This document shows, in pieces, positions 8,824-16,144 of a stretch of 64,000 nucleotides of DNA; within the stretch, counting starts at the first letter, position 1, and each line of letters starts with the position of its first letter. The stretch is taken from positions 4,011,501-4,075,500 of the forward strand of contig NZ_CP016449.1 of NCBI RefSeq assembly GCF_001713375.1, read 5' to 3'. The notes beneath the pieces are model-generated. The model saw only the letters and a list, made by a program, of their open reading frames with translations, was not told the DNA's origin and ran no database searches. A program made the position numbers and the translations under genes. The DNA is from Hydrogenophaga sp. RAC07. GTDB lineage: Bacteria; Pseudomonadota; Gammaproteobacteria; Burkholderiales; Burkholderiaceae_C.

Positions 8824-9117
8824 TCACTGCGTGCGCTGGCTGGCGATGTGCGCCGACAGGGCGCGCGGCGTCGAGAAGATCTTCTCGTTGTCTTCGTTGT
8901 CCGAGCGCATCTGGAAGCCGTAGCGCTTGGAGATCACGAGCGAGATCTCCAGCATGTCGATGGAGTCCAGCCCCATGCCGTCGCCGTACAGCGGGCCGTC
9001 GGGGTCCACATCGGCCAGGGTGAGCTCCATGTTGAGCGCTTCAATGATCAGGGCGACCACCTCGGGCCAGAGGGCGTCGACGGTGGCGGGGGAAACAGGT
9101 TCGGTCATGGGATTCAT
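8824..9117 (-). CDS. Acyl carrier protein (second ACP of the cluster)
   Basis: A 97-residue acidic protein with the 4'-phosphopantetheine attachment motif GLDSIDMLE (Ser52) and a FabF/ACP-like four-helix pattern. It is slightly longer than primary-metabolism ACPs (about 78 residues) because of extra residues at both ends. A start at the second Met (MTEPV, 9108) is also possible. As one of two dissimilar ACPs flanking a ketosynthase it probably carries either the starter aryl unit or the growing polyene chain; the sequence alone does not tell which. Confidence 0.87.
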   Translation of the reverse strand: MNPMTEPVSPATVDALWPEVVALIIEALNMELTLADVDPDGPLYGDGMGLDSIDMLEISLVISKRYGFQMRSDNEDNEKIFSTPRALSAHIASQRTQ

Positions 9118-9131
9118 TCGAGGTGTCAGGT

Positions 9132-10394
9132 TCAGCGCGGCGGAGCGCGCAAGGCCAGCACGGCGTTGCTGCCGCCGAAGGCAAACGAGTTGGACAGGGC
9201 CGCCTGCAACGGTACCCGCCGCCGGCCCTGGAGGATGTGGTCGACCCCTTCGCAGGCGGGGTCGATGCGCCCGGCGAGGTGGGCGGTGGGTGGCACGGCC
9301 TGCTCGCGCAAGGCCAGGGCCGTCACCACCGCCTCGATGGCGCCGGAGGCACCGAGCAGGTGGCCGTGCATGGATTTGGTGGCGCTCACGGGCAGGCGGC
9401 TGGCACCGTCACCAAACACCTCGCGCAGCGCCGCGATTTCCACCGGATCGCCCTCGGCGGTGGCTGTGCCGTGGGCGTTGACATAACCGATGTCGGATGG
9501 CTCCAGGCCTCCGTCGGCCAGCGCGGCGCGCAGCGCGCGCACCTGGCCCGCGCTGCTCGGGCGCACCAGGTGGCTGCGGTCACAGCTGGCGCCGAAGCCC
9601 ACGATTTCGCCGTGGATGGTGGCGCCGCGGGCCACCGCGTGGTCCCAGGCTTCCAGCACCAGGGCGGCACCCCCTTCGCCGAGCACCAGGCCCGCGCGGT
9701 CGGCCGAAAAAGGCCGGCAGGCCGAAGGCGCCGTCTGCGCATCGCCCGGTGCCATGACACGCATCGCCTCCCAGGCGCGCACCACGCCATAAGACTGGCA
9801 CACATCGGAGCCGCCGGTGAGCATCACGTCGGCGTCGCCGCTGCGCACGCGCCGGAACGCTTCACCGATGGCGATGCCCGACGAGGCGCAGGCGGCGGTG
9901 TGGCTGGAGCTCACGCCGCCCAGGCCGAGCTGGATGGAGATGTGCGCGTTGACCGCGTTGTTCATGCCCTGCACCACCGACAGCGGCGACAGGCGCTCGC
10001 GCCCCTTCTGCCACATCTCGCGGCTGCCGCGCTCGTGAGCCGACAGGCCGCCCAGCGCGGTGCCCCAGATGCAGCCCCAGGTGTCGCGCTCGGCCGCATC
10101 GGCGGCCTCGGGCTGGCGCGGCAGACCCGCGTGTGCCCAGGCCTGGAACGCGGCGGCGGTGCCGAGCTGCGCGAAGCGCTCCATCATCATGGCCAGCGGT
10201 TTGCCCAGCTCCACCTCGGGCTCGAAGCCCTGGCAGCTCACGAACGGTGTGGACAGCGGACGCGGCAGATCGTCGGTGAGCAGGTGGCGCACGCCCGACT
10301 CGCCGGCGAGCAGGCGTTCGAAAAAATCACCCAGGTCCCCGCCCCAGGGGCTGATCAGGCCAATGCCGGTGATGGCTACACGGCGCGCCTGCAT
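9132..10394 (-). CDS. Beta-ketoacyl-ACP synthase (KAS I/II type)
   Basis: A 420-residue ketosynthase with the full catalytic set: Cys169 in HTAACASS, His308 in NAHGTAT, Lys340 and His345 in KSMHGHLLG, and the C-terminal SNSFAFGGSN loop. Its length is that of FabF-type enzymes. It carries out decarboxylative condensation of malonyl-ACP with the growing chain. It sits between the two ACP genes (3 bp after the first, 14 bp before the second), unlike the E. coli APE operon, where the two ACP genes are adjacent. Confidence 0.92.
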   Translation of the reverse strand: MQARRVAITGIGLISPWGGDLGDFFERLLAGESGVRHLLTDDLPRPLSTPFVSCQGFEPEVELGKPLAMMMERFAQLGTAAAFQAWAHAGLPRQPEAADAAERDTWGCIWGTALGGLSAHERGSREMWQKGRERLSPLSVVQGMNNAVNAHISIQLGLGGVSSSHTAACASSGIAIGEAFRRVRSGDADVMLTGGSDVCQSYGVVRAWEAMRVMAPGDAQTAPSACRPFSADRAGLVLGEGGAALVLEAWDHAVARGATIHGEIVGFGASCDRSHLVRPSSAGQVRALRAALADGGLEPSDIGYVNAHGTATAEGDPVEIAALREVFGDGASRLPVSATKSMHGHLLGASGAIEAVVTALALREQAVPPTAHLAGRIDPACEGVDHILQGRRRVPLQAALSNSFAFGGSNAVLALRAPPR

Positions 10395-10397
10395 GGC

Positions 10398-10637
10398 TCA
10401 GCCGGTCTTCAACGGCGTGAGCGCATCGATTGCCGACTGCATGTCGGCCACGGTGCGCGGGGGCGACAGGTCGGACGGGATCTCGATGCCGAAACGGTCT
10501 TCGGCTTCGAACATGAGCTCGGCCAGCATCAGCGAGTCCACGCCCAGGTCGGCCAGCAGGGCACCGGGCTGGATCTGGTGGGGAACGACGCCCAGGCGCT
10601 CGGTCAGAAAGTTGCGGATCAGTTCGGCGGAGTTCAT
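10398..10637 (-). CDS. Acyl carrier protein (first gene of the aryl-polyene-type operon)
   Basis: A 79-residue ACP with the pantetheine-attachment motif GVDSLMLAE (Ser35) and the usual length. It begins with MNSAELIRNFLTERLG. Start ATG at 10637; sequence upstream of it in the same frame is not ACP-like. It is the promoter-proximal gene of the minus-strand operon, about 155 nt downstream of a perfect TATAAT box. It would hold acyl intermediates for the ketosynthase starting 3 bp downstream. Confidence 0.88.
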   Translation of the reverse strand: MNSAELIRNFLTERLGVVPHQIQPGALLADLGVDSLMLAELMFEAEDRFGIEIPSDLSPPRTVADMQSAIDALTPLKTG

Positions 10638-10792
10638 GGGTGGGACACAACAGAAAGACCGGCACGCAAGGACCGGGGCACAGGCCACGACACTGAAGAA
10701 AACACGGGGAGCTCCTCCGAAGCAACAACCATCTTGTTGTTCTGGGTGGCCTGGGTCGGCCACGCGCTGCTGTCGGGGTCGCAGGGCCGTGG

Positions 10793-10798
10793 ATTATA
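10793..10798 (-). promoter_or_regulatory. Candidate -10 box for the aryl-polyene-type operon
   Basis: Read on the minus strand, 10798-10793 is a perfect TATAAT preceded by an AT-rich stretch (GGTAATTTG), in a region otherwise very GC-rich. No good -35 hexamer is found 16-18 bp upstream, so the promoter may need an activator. It would give a leader of about 150 nt before the first ACP gene. Confidence 0.4.
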
Positions 10799-10837
10799 CA
10801 AATTACCCGACAGTACCTTGGGGACATTTCACACGCT

Positions 10838-10850
10838 TGACGTACAGTCA
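10838..10850. promoter_or_regulatory. TGAC-N5-GTCA palindrome in the ACP/PAP2 divergent region
   Basis: The inverted repeat TGAC GTACA GTCA lies about 40 bp upstream of the minus-strand TATAAT box and 37 bp before the PAP2 start codon. It could be an operator for either direction. The regulator is not known and none is encoded next to it; the 249-bp divergent region holds no other gene. Confidence 0.3.
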
Positions 10851-10886
10851 GCCGGCGCTGCCACCGGTCGCCAACCCACCTTGCCC

Positions 10887-11573
10887 ATGACACCACCTTC
10901 CGATCGCGCCTGGGCTCGTCGCCTGTATTCCCGCTTCACCACGCTCTGGTACCTCAAGGCCCTGGGCACCACGGTCTTCATGGTGCTGTTTTTCCAGGCC
11001 TATTTCCGGGTCCAGCAACACCCGCTGCGCGAGCCCTTCACGATGCCCATGCTCGCCATCGACGACTGGGTGCCGTTCACCCCCGCGGGCTTTGCGGCCT
11101 ATGTCTCGCTCTGGGTCTACGTGTCGCTGCCCGCGGCCTTCATGCCCAACCTGCGCTCGCTCATCGTTCAGGGCCTCTGGACGGCGGCCCTGTGCATCTT
11201 CTGCCTGCTGCTGTTCTGGGTGTTTCCCACGCAGACACCGGTGCTGGACATCGACTGGTCGCAGCACCCGCAACTGGCCTTCATGAAAAGCGTGGACGCC
11301 ACGGGCAATGCCTGTCCCTCGCTGCACGTGGCCTCTGCCGTGTACGCCGCCTTCTGGCTGCACCGCATCTTTGTTCAGATCGGCGCACCCACGCTGCTGC
11401 GCTGGCTGAGTGTGTTGCAGTGCGCCGTCATCCTCTGGTCCACCATGGCGATCCGGCAGCACGTGTTTCTGGACGTGGTGGCCGGCGCGCTGGTGGGCGC
11501 GCTGTTTGCGTGGTTGTCGCTGCGCGGGTCGTCGCCCGTGCCCGTCACTGCAACAAGGGTGAGCGCAGGATGA
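10887..11573 (+). CDS. PAP2-family membrane phosphatase
   Basis: A 228-residue integral membrane protein with about five or six hydrophobic segments and PAP2 signatures: ACPSLHVASAVYA (PSxH motif) and IRQHVFLDVVAGALVGA (R-x-H-x4-D-type motif 3). Such enzymes hydrolyse lipid phosphates or transfer phospho-lipid head groups. It diverges from the APE-type operon across a 249-bp shared region and may belong to the same lipid-remodelling function, which is inference. Start ATG at 10887; the long frame open upstream of it is a shadow of the ketosynthase gene. Its 3' end overlaps the convergent FCD regulator by 29 bp. Confidence 0.8.
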   Translation: MTPPSDRAWARRLYSRFTTLWYLKALGTTVFMVLFFQAYFRVQQHPLREPFTMPMLAIDDWVPFTPAGFAAYVSLWVYVSLPAAFMPNLRSLIVQGLWTAALCIFCLLLFWVFPTQTPVLDIDWSQHPQLAFMKSVDATGNACPSLHVASAVYAAFWLHRIFVQIGAPTLLRWLSVLQCAVILWSTMAIRQHVFLDVVAGALVGALFAWLSLRGSSPVPVTATRVSAG

Positions 11574-12219
11574 TCTGCACCGTGGCGAAGAAGTGCTCTT
11601 CCAGGGCCTTGAGCGCCGCGGGCTCGTCGCGCGCCAGCACCGCGTCCACCAGCCGCTTGTGTTCGCCTTTCACGTCGCGGTGGTGGTCGGTGTCCAGCGG
11701 CACCGAGAGCAGGCGGTAGCGCTCGCTCTGCGCGTACAGCACCGCGCGCATGCGCAGCAGCCAGGCGCTGGGGCAGGCGGCCACCAGCGCTTCGTGAAAC
11801 GCGCCGTGGGCCTGGTTCCAGGCCAGCGTCTTGCGGGCCTCGGCTTCCGACGGCGTTTCCTGCAGCCGCTCCATGCGGTGCGCGGCGGCCACGATGCCGG
11901 TTTCCCACTCCACATCGCCGTGCTGCATGGCCTTGCTCAGGCACAGCCATTCGAGCTCCACGCGCGTGCGGGTGAGGTCCAGCAGCTCTTCCTTGCTCAC
12001 CGGGCTCACGCGGTAACCCCGGTGCGACTCGGCGGTGACCATGCCCTCGGCGCCCAGGCGCGAGAGCGCTTCGCGGATGGCGCCCAGGCTGACCTCGAAA
12101 CGCTGTTCGAGCGCCTTGATGTTGAGCTTGGCACCGGGCAGCAACCGGCCTTCCAGGATCTCCTGGCGGATGCGCTGGCAGACGGTCTCGGCCTGGGTGG
12201 TTTTGGCGGTGGTGGTCAT
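11545..12219 (-). CDS. GntR-family (FCD subfamily) transcriptional regulator
   Basis: A 224-residue protein with an N-terminal winged helix (CQRIRQEILEGRLLPGAKLN through LGAIREALSRLGAEGMV, residues about 13-62) and an all-helical FCD effector domain (about 85-215) with spaced His residues that usually bind a metal or carboxylate ligand. It diverges from the hydrolase/TRAP operon across 112 bp of AT-rich DNA and most likely controls it. FCD regulators typically respond to organic acids, in keeping with TRAP cargo. The last 29 bp overlap the PAP2 gene. Confidence 0.87.
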   Translation of the reverse strand: MTTTAKTTQAETVCQRIRQEILEGRLLPGAKLNIKALEQRFEVSLGAIREALSRLGAEGMVTAESHRGYRVSPVSKEELLDLTRTRVELEWLCLSKAMQHGDVEWETGIVAAAHRMERLQETPSEAEARKTLAWNQAHGAFHEALVAACPSAWLLRMRAVLYAQSERYRLLSVPLDTDHHRDVKGEHKRLVDAVLARDEPAALKALEEHFFATVQIILRSPLLQ

Positions 12220-12331
12220 GGCTGGCGGATTTTATGCGGGAATGTACCAATGATAAAAGAATAGATTATTTGCCGAACGATACATCTTCACTGGTAGAGT
12301 GCCCTCCCATGAACACACACAGGAGCGAGCG

Positions 12332-13234
12332 ATGAAGTTGGTACGTTTCCAGCGCGAGGGGCGCGAAGGCTGGGCGGTGCAGGACCCCGCCAGCGGCGCC
12401 TGGCACGGCGCCACCGAGGGCGCCAGCGCCCACCCCGGGTCACTGGACGCCGCGATCCGCCAGGGCCGTCCCGCGCTCGACGCCGCCGCCCGGGCCATGC
12501 GCGCCCAGCCCGTGGTCGACCTCGCGGGGGTGGAATTCCTGCCCCCGGTGGCCGAGCCGCGCAAGATCATCTGCGTGGGCCTGAACTACCGCGACCACTC
12601 GGCCGAAAGTGGCTTCGAGCAACCCGCCTACCCCACGTTGTTCTCGCGCTTCAACACCAGCGTGGTTGCCCACGGCGAACCGCTGGAGCACGCCGGCCTG
12701 TCGGACACGCTGGACTTCGAGGGAGAACTGGTGGCCGTGATCGGCACCGGTGGCTCGTGCATCCGCAGGGAGGACGCGCTCTCGCACGTGCTGGCGTACT
12801 CGGTGTTCAACGACGGCAGCGTGCGCGAGTACCAGTTCAAGACGCCGCAATGGACCATGGGCAAGAACTTCGACCGCACCGGCGGCTTCGGGCCCTGGCT
12901 GGTCACCGCCGACGAACTGCCGCCCGGCGCCGCCGGCCTGCGGCTGGAGACACGGCTCAACGGCCAGACCGTGCAGTCGGCCAACACCAGCGACATGGTG
13001 TTCGACGTGGCCTCGCTCATCGTGACCATCAGCGAAGCCATCACGCTCGAAGCCGGCGACCTGATCGTGGCCGGCACGCCGGCGGGCATCGGCCACGCCC
13101 GTGAGCCGCGCCTCTACATGCAACCCGGCGATGTCTGTGAAGTCGAGATCGAGCGCATCGGCCTGCTGCGCAACCGGATCCAGGCCAGAAACCCGTCCCA
13201 CCAACCCGCCCACCCAGAGGAGACAACCGCATGA
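12332..13234 (+). CDS. Fumarylacetoacetate hydrolase family protein
   Basis: A 300-residue FAH-fold protein. Metal-binding acidic residues are visible in DFEGELVAVIG (Glu130, Glu132) and FNDGSVREYQ (Asp161), and the closing GTPAGIG motif is present. Family members cleave acylpyruvates, decarboxylate oxaloacetate or hydrate/decarboxylate 2-oxo acids with Mg2+. Start ATG at 12332 behind AGGAGCGAGCG. It overlaps the following dctP start by 4 bp (ATGA) and is the first gene of the operon, so it probably acts on the transported acid or its breakdown product. Confidence 0.87.
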   Translation: MKLVRFQREGREGWAVQDPASGAWHGATEGASAHPGSLDAAIRQGRPALDAAARAMRAQPVVDLAGVEFLPPVAEPRKIICVGLNYRDHSAESGFEQPAYPTLFSRFNTSVVAHGEPLEHAGLSDTLDFEGELVAVIGTGGSCIRREDALSHVLAYSVFNDGSVREYQFKTPQWTMGKNFDRTGGFGPWLVTADELPPGAAGLRLETRLNGQTVQSANTSDMVFDVASLIVTISEAITLEAGDLIVAGTPAGIGHAREPRLYMQPGDVCEVEIERIGLLRNRIQARNPSHQPAHPEETTA

Positions 13235-14250
13235 AACTCAACCGACTGCTGGCCGCCATGGCCCTCACGACCCTGACCGCGCTGGGCACCAGCGCCGTGG
13301 CGCAGGACTTCAAGGCGCGCACCGCGCGCTTTGGCCACGGTCTGGCCGACGCCCACCCGGCTGGCCAGGCCGCCAAACAGTTTGCCGCCGAGATGGACAA
13401 AGCCAGCGCCGGCAAGATGAAGATCTCGGTGATCGCCAACCAGGCCCTCGGCCCGGACCCACAGATGCTGGCGGCGCTGCAAGGCGGCGTGCAGGAGTTC
13501 TACACCGGCAGCGCGCTGGCCATGCTGGGCCAGGTCAAGGAACTCGGTTTTCAGGACGTGCCCTTTCTCTTCAACACCGAAGCCGAAGCACACGCCGTGT
13601 TCGACGGCCCGGTGGGCGCGCACCTCAACGCCAAACTCGCCGCCGTGGGCATCCACGTGCTGGGCTGGTGGGAAAACGGCTTTCGCCACATCACCAACTC
13701 CAAGCGCCCGGTCAACACGCTGGACGATCTGAAGGGCCTGAAGCTGCGCACCCAGCCCAACCCGCTCACGCTCGACGCCTTCAAGGCCATCGGCGCCAAC
13801 GCCTCGCCACTGCCGTGGTCCGAGCTCTTCGTGGCGCTGGAAACCAGGGCCTTCGACGGCCAGGAAAACCCGGTGGTGCTCATGTACACGCAGCGCTTCT
13901 ATGAAGTGCAGAAGTACATGACGCTCTCGGGCCACGTGTATTCACCGCTGATCTTTGCGGTGTCCAAAAAGTACTGGGACAGCCTTTCGCCCGCTGAGCA
14001 GACGGCCATGAACACCGCCGCGAAGAACGCCACCGCGTACCAGCGCAAGTCCACCGCGGCCGAGGCCGGCAACGCGCTGCAGGGCATGAAGGACAAGGGT
14101 GTGCAGGTCACGCAGTTCTCGCCCGCCGACCTGCAGGCCATCCGCGACCGTGTGCCACCCGCCATTGCGCCACACCTGGAAAAAATCGGTCCCGAGTTCA
14201 TGACCCTGGTGCGCACCGAGATCGCCAAGGTGCGCGGCACGGCGAAATAA
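13231..14250 (+). CDS. dctP: TRAP transporter substrate-binding protein DctP
   Basis: A 339-residue periplasmic binding protein with a Sec signal peptide (hydrophobic AMALTTLTALGTSAVA, cleavage about residue 24) and DctP hallmarks: RFGHGLADAHPAGQAAKQFA at the N terminus and the domain-crossing helix segment TLDDLKGLKLRTQPNPLTLD, whose Arg binds the carboxylate of the ligand. It delivers an organic acid to the DctQM permease encoded two genes downstream. The dehydrogenase gene lying between suggests the ligand is a 2-hydroxy acid. Confidence 0.92.
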   Translation: MKLNRLLAAMALTTLTALGTSAVAQDFKARTARFGHGLADAHPAGQAAKQFAAEMDKASAGKMKISVIANQALGPDPQMLAALQGGVQEFYTGSALAMLGQVKELGFQDVPFLFNTEAEAHAVFDGPVGAHLNAKLAAVGIHVLGWWENGFRHITNSKRPVNTLDDLKGLKLRTQPNPLTLDAFKAIGANASPLPWSELFVALETRAFDGQENPVVLMYTQRFYEVQKYMTLSGHVYSPLIFAVSKKYWDSLSPAEQTAMNTAAKNATAYQRKSTAAEAGNALQGMKDKGVQVTQFSPADLQAIRDRVPPAIAPHLEKIGPEFMTLVRTEIAKVRGTAK

Positions 14251-15636
14251 GTGAACGCCGTCACCTTGCCACCCGGGCTGCTGGCCAGCCTGGGCACCCT
14301 GCTGGGCGAACGCCTGTCCACCAGCACGGCCGTGTGTGATCACCACGGCCGTGACGAGTCGATCTTCGCGGCCATGCCACCCGGCGCGGTGGCGTTTGCG
14401 CGCAGCACCGACGAGGTGGTGGCCATCGTCAAACTGTGTCGCGAACACCGCGTGCCGCTGGTGCCCTACGGCGCGGGCTCTTCGCTCGAAGGCCACACGC
14501 TGGCCACACAAGGCGGCGTCACACTCAACCTGCAGCAGATGGACCAGGTGGTCGCCATTCACGGCGACGACCAGACCGCCACCGTGCAGCCCGGCGTGAC
14601 ACGCAAGGCGCTGAACGCTGCGCTGCGCGACCAGGGCCTGTTCTTTCCGGTGGACCCCGGCGCCGACGCCACCATCGGCGGCATGTGCGCCACACGCGCC
14701 AGCGGCACCAACGCCGTGCGCTACGGCACCATGCGCGAGAACGTGGTCAACCTCACCGTGGTCACGCCCGACGGGCAACTCATCAAGACCGCGCAACGTG
14801 CTCGCAAAAGCGCCGCCGGGTACGACCTCACGCGCCTCTTCGTGGGCTCCGAAGGCACGCTGGGCGTGGTGGTGGAAGCCACGGTGAAGCTGCACCCCCT
14901 GCCCGAGAGCATCATGGCCGCCGTGTGCGCCTTCCCCGGCATCGACGCGGCCGTGCAGGCGGTGGTGCAGACCATCCAGGTGGGTGTGCCGATCGCACGC
15001 TGCGAGTTTGTCGATCGTGTCGCGATCCGCGCGCTCAACGGTTACAGCAAGACCGGCCTGCCCGAGCAGCCCCACCTGTTCTTTGAATTCCACGGCAGCG
15101 AAGCCGGCGTGCGCGAGCAGATCGACCTGGTGCAGGCCATCGTGGGCGAGCTCGGGGGTGAGAGCTTTCAGTGGTCGCGAACGCCCGAGGAGCGCACGCG
15201 CCTGTGGGAAGCGCGGCACAACGTCTACTTTGCGGCGCTGCAGTTGCGCCCGGGTTGCCGCAGCGTGGTCACCGACGTGTGTGTGCCCATTTCACGGCTG
15301 GCCGATTGCGTCAACGAGACCGCAGCCGACCTGCAGCGGTCGGGTCTGATCGCGCCCATGGTGGGCCACGTGGGCGACGGCAACTTTCACGTGCAGATGC
15401 TGGTGGACGGCGACAACGCTCACGAGGTGGAGCAGGCTGAAGCGCTCAACGCGCGGCTGGTGGCGCGCGCCATCGCCATGGACGGCACCTGCACCGGCGA
15501 GCACGGCATCGGCCTGCACAAGCAGGGTTTCCTGATCGACGAACTCGGCGATGCGCCGGTGGCACTGATGCGACAGATCAAGCACGCGATCGATCCGGAC
15601 AACCTGATGAACCCGGGCAAGATCTTTGCGTTTTGA
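14251..15636 (+). CDS. FAD-linked D-2-hydroxyacid dehydrogenase (GlcD / D-lactate dehydrogenase type)
   Basis: A 461-residue flavoprotein with a PCMH-type FAD domain (VPYGAGSSLEGH, PGADATIGGMCATRASGTNA) and the C-terminal domain motifs GHVGDGNFHV and CTGEHGIGLHKQG, which bind the active-site metal and substrate carboxylate. It oxidises a D-2-hydroxy acid to a 2-oxo acid, passing electrons to a cytochrome or quinone. The GTG start follows the dctP stop directly (TAAGTG). Its insertion between dctP and dctQ is unusual and points to the transported substrate being a 2-hydroxy acid such as D-lactate or a longer analogue. Confidence 0.88.
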   Translation: MNAVTLPPGLLASLGTLLGERLSTSTAVCDHHGRDESIFAAMPPGAVAFARSTDEVVAIVKLCREHRVPLVPYGAGSSLEGHTLATQGGVTLNLQQMDQVVAIHGDDQTATVQPGVTRKALNAALRDQGLFFPVDPGADATIGGMCATRASGTNAVRYGTMRENVVNLTVVTPDGQLIKTAQRARKSAAGYDLTRLFVGSEGTLGVVVEATVKLHPLPESIMAAVCAFPGIDAAVQAVVQTIQVGVPIARCEFVDRVAIRALNGYSKTGLPEQPHLFFEFHGSEAGVREQIDLVQAIVGELGGESFQWSRTPEERTRLWEARHNVYFAALQLRPGCRSVVTDVCVPISRLADCVNETAADLQRSGLIAPMVGHVGDGNFHVQMLVDGDNAHEVEQAEALNARLVARAIAMDGTCTGEHGIGLHKQGFLIDELGDAPVALMRQIKHAIDPDNLMNPGKIFAF

Positions 15637-15637
15637 C

Positions 15638-16135
15638 ATGAAATCGCTCATCCACTGGTACTTCAAGGCGCTCGAAGCCGTCATGGTGCTCTGCCTGGCG
15701 GCCATGTGCGTCATGGTGTTCGGCAACGTGGTGCTGCGCCACGTGTTCGACTCGGGCATCAACACCTCGGAAGAGCTCGCGCGCTTCATGTTCATCTGGC
15801 TCACCTTCCTCGGCGCCATCGTGGCCATGCGCGAAGGGGGTCACCTGGGCATGGACATGGTCGTGAGCCGCCTCACCGGACGCACGCGACGTGCCGCGCT
15901 GCTGCTGGGGCATGTGCTGGTGCTGGTGTGCTGTGGCGTGTTGCTCTGGGGCCTGCTCCTGCAACACGACATCAACGTGGCCAACATCGGCCTGGTCACC
16001 GGCATGTCGTTGTCCATCGTGTACTCGGTGGCCTACCTGTGTGCGGTCTCGATCGGCGCGATGGTGCTGGTCAACATCGTGACCCTGCTGCGCGGGCACG
16101 ACCTCGCGGACCCGACACCCGCTGCGAACGACTGA
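15638..16135 (+). CDS. dctQ: TRAP transporter small permease subunit DctQ
   Basis: A 165-residue protein with four membrane segments (KALEAVMVLCLAAMCVMVFG; FMFIWLTFLGAIVAMREG; LLLGHVLVLVCCGVLLWGLL; SIVYSVAYLCAVSIGAMVLV) and the DctQ pattern NTSEELARFMFIWLTFLGA. It starts at ATG 15638, one base after the dehydrogenase stop; an upstream in-frame TTG is less likely. It forms the membrane complex with the DctM protein encoded 9 bp downstream. Confidence 0.92.
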   Translation: MKSLIHWYFKALEAVMVLCLAAMCVMVFGNVVLRHVFDSGINTSEELARFMFIWLTFLGAIVAMREGGHLGMDMVVSRLTGRTRRAALLLGHVLVLVCCGVLLWGLLLQHDINVANIGLVTGMSLSIVYSVAYLCAVSIGAMVLVNIVTLLRGHDLADPTPAAND

Positions 16136-16144
16136 GCCCACCCC

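Noticed and set aside
9123..10886. Long plus-strand extension upstream of the PAP2 phosphatase start
   Set aside because: It is antisense to the ketosynthase and ACP genes; only the part from ATG 10887 shows membrane helices and PAP2 motifs.
12242..12285. ATGTA and TACAT half-sites between the FCD regulator and the hydrolase gene as one operator
   Set aside because: The half-sites are 34 bp apart, too far for a single dimer site, and are short enough to occur by chance in this AT-rich gap.
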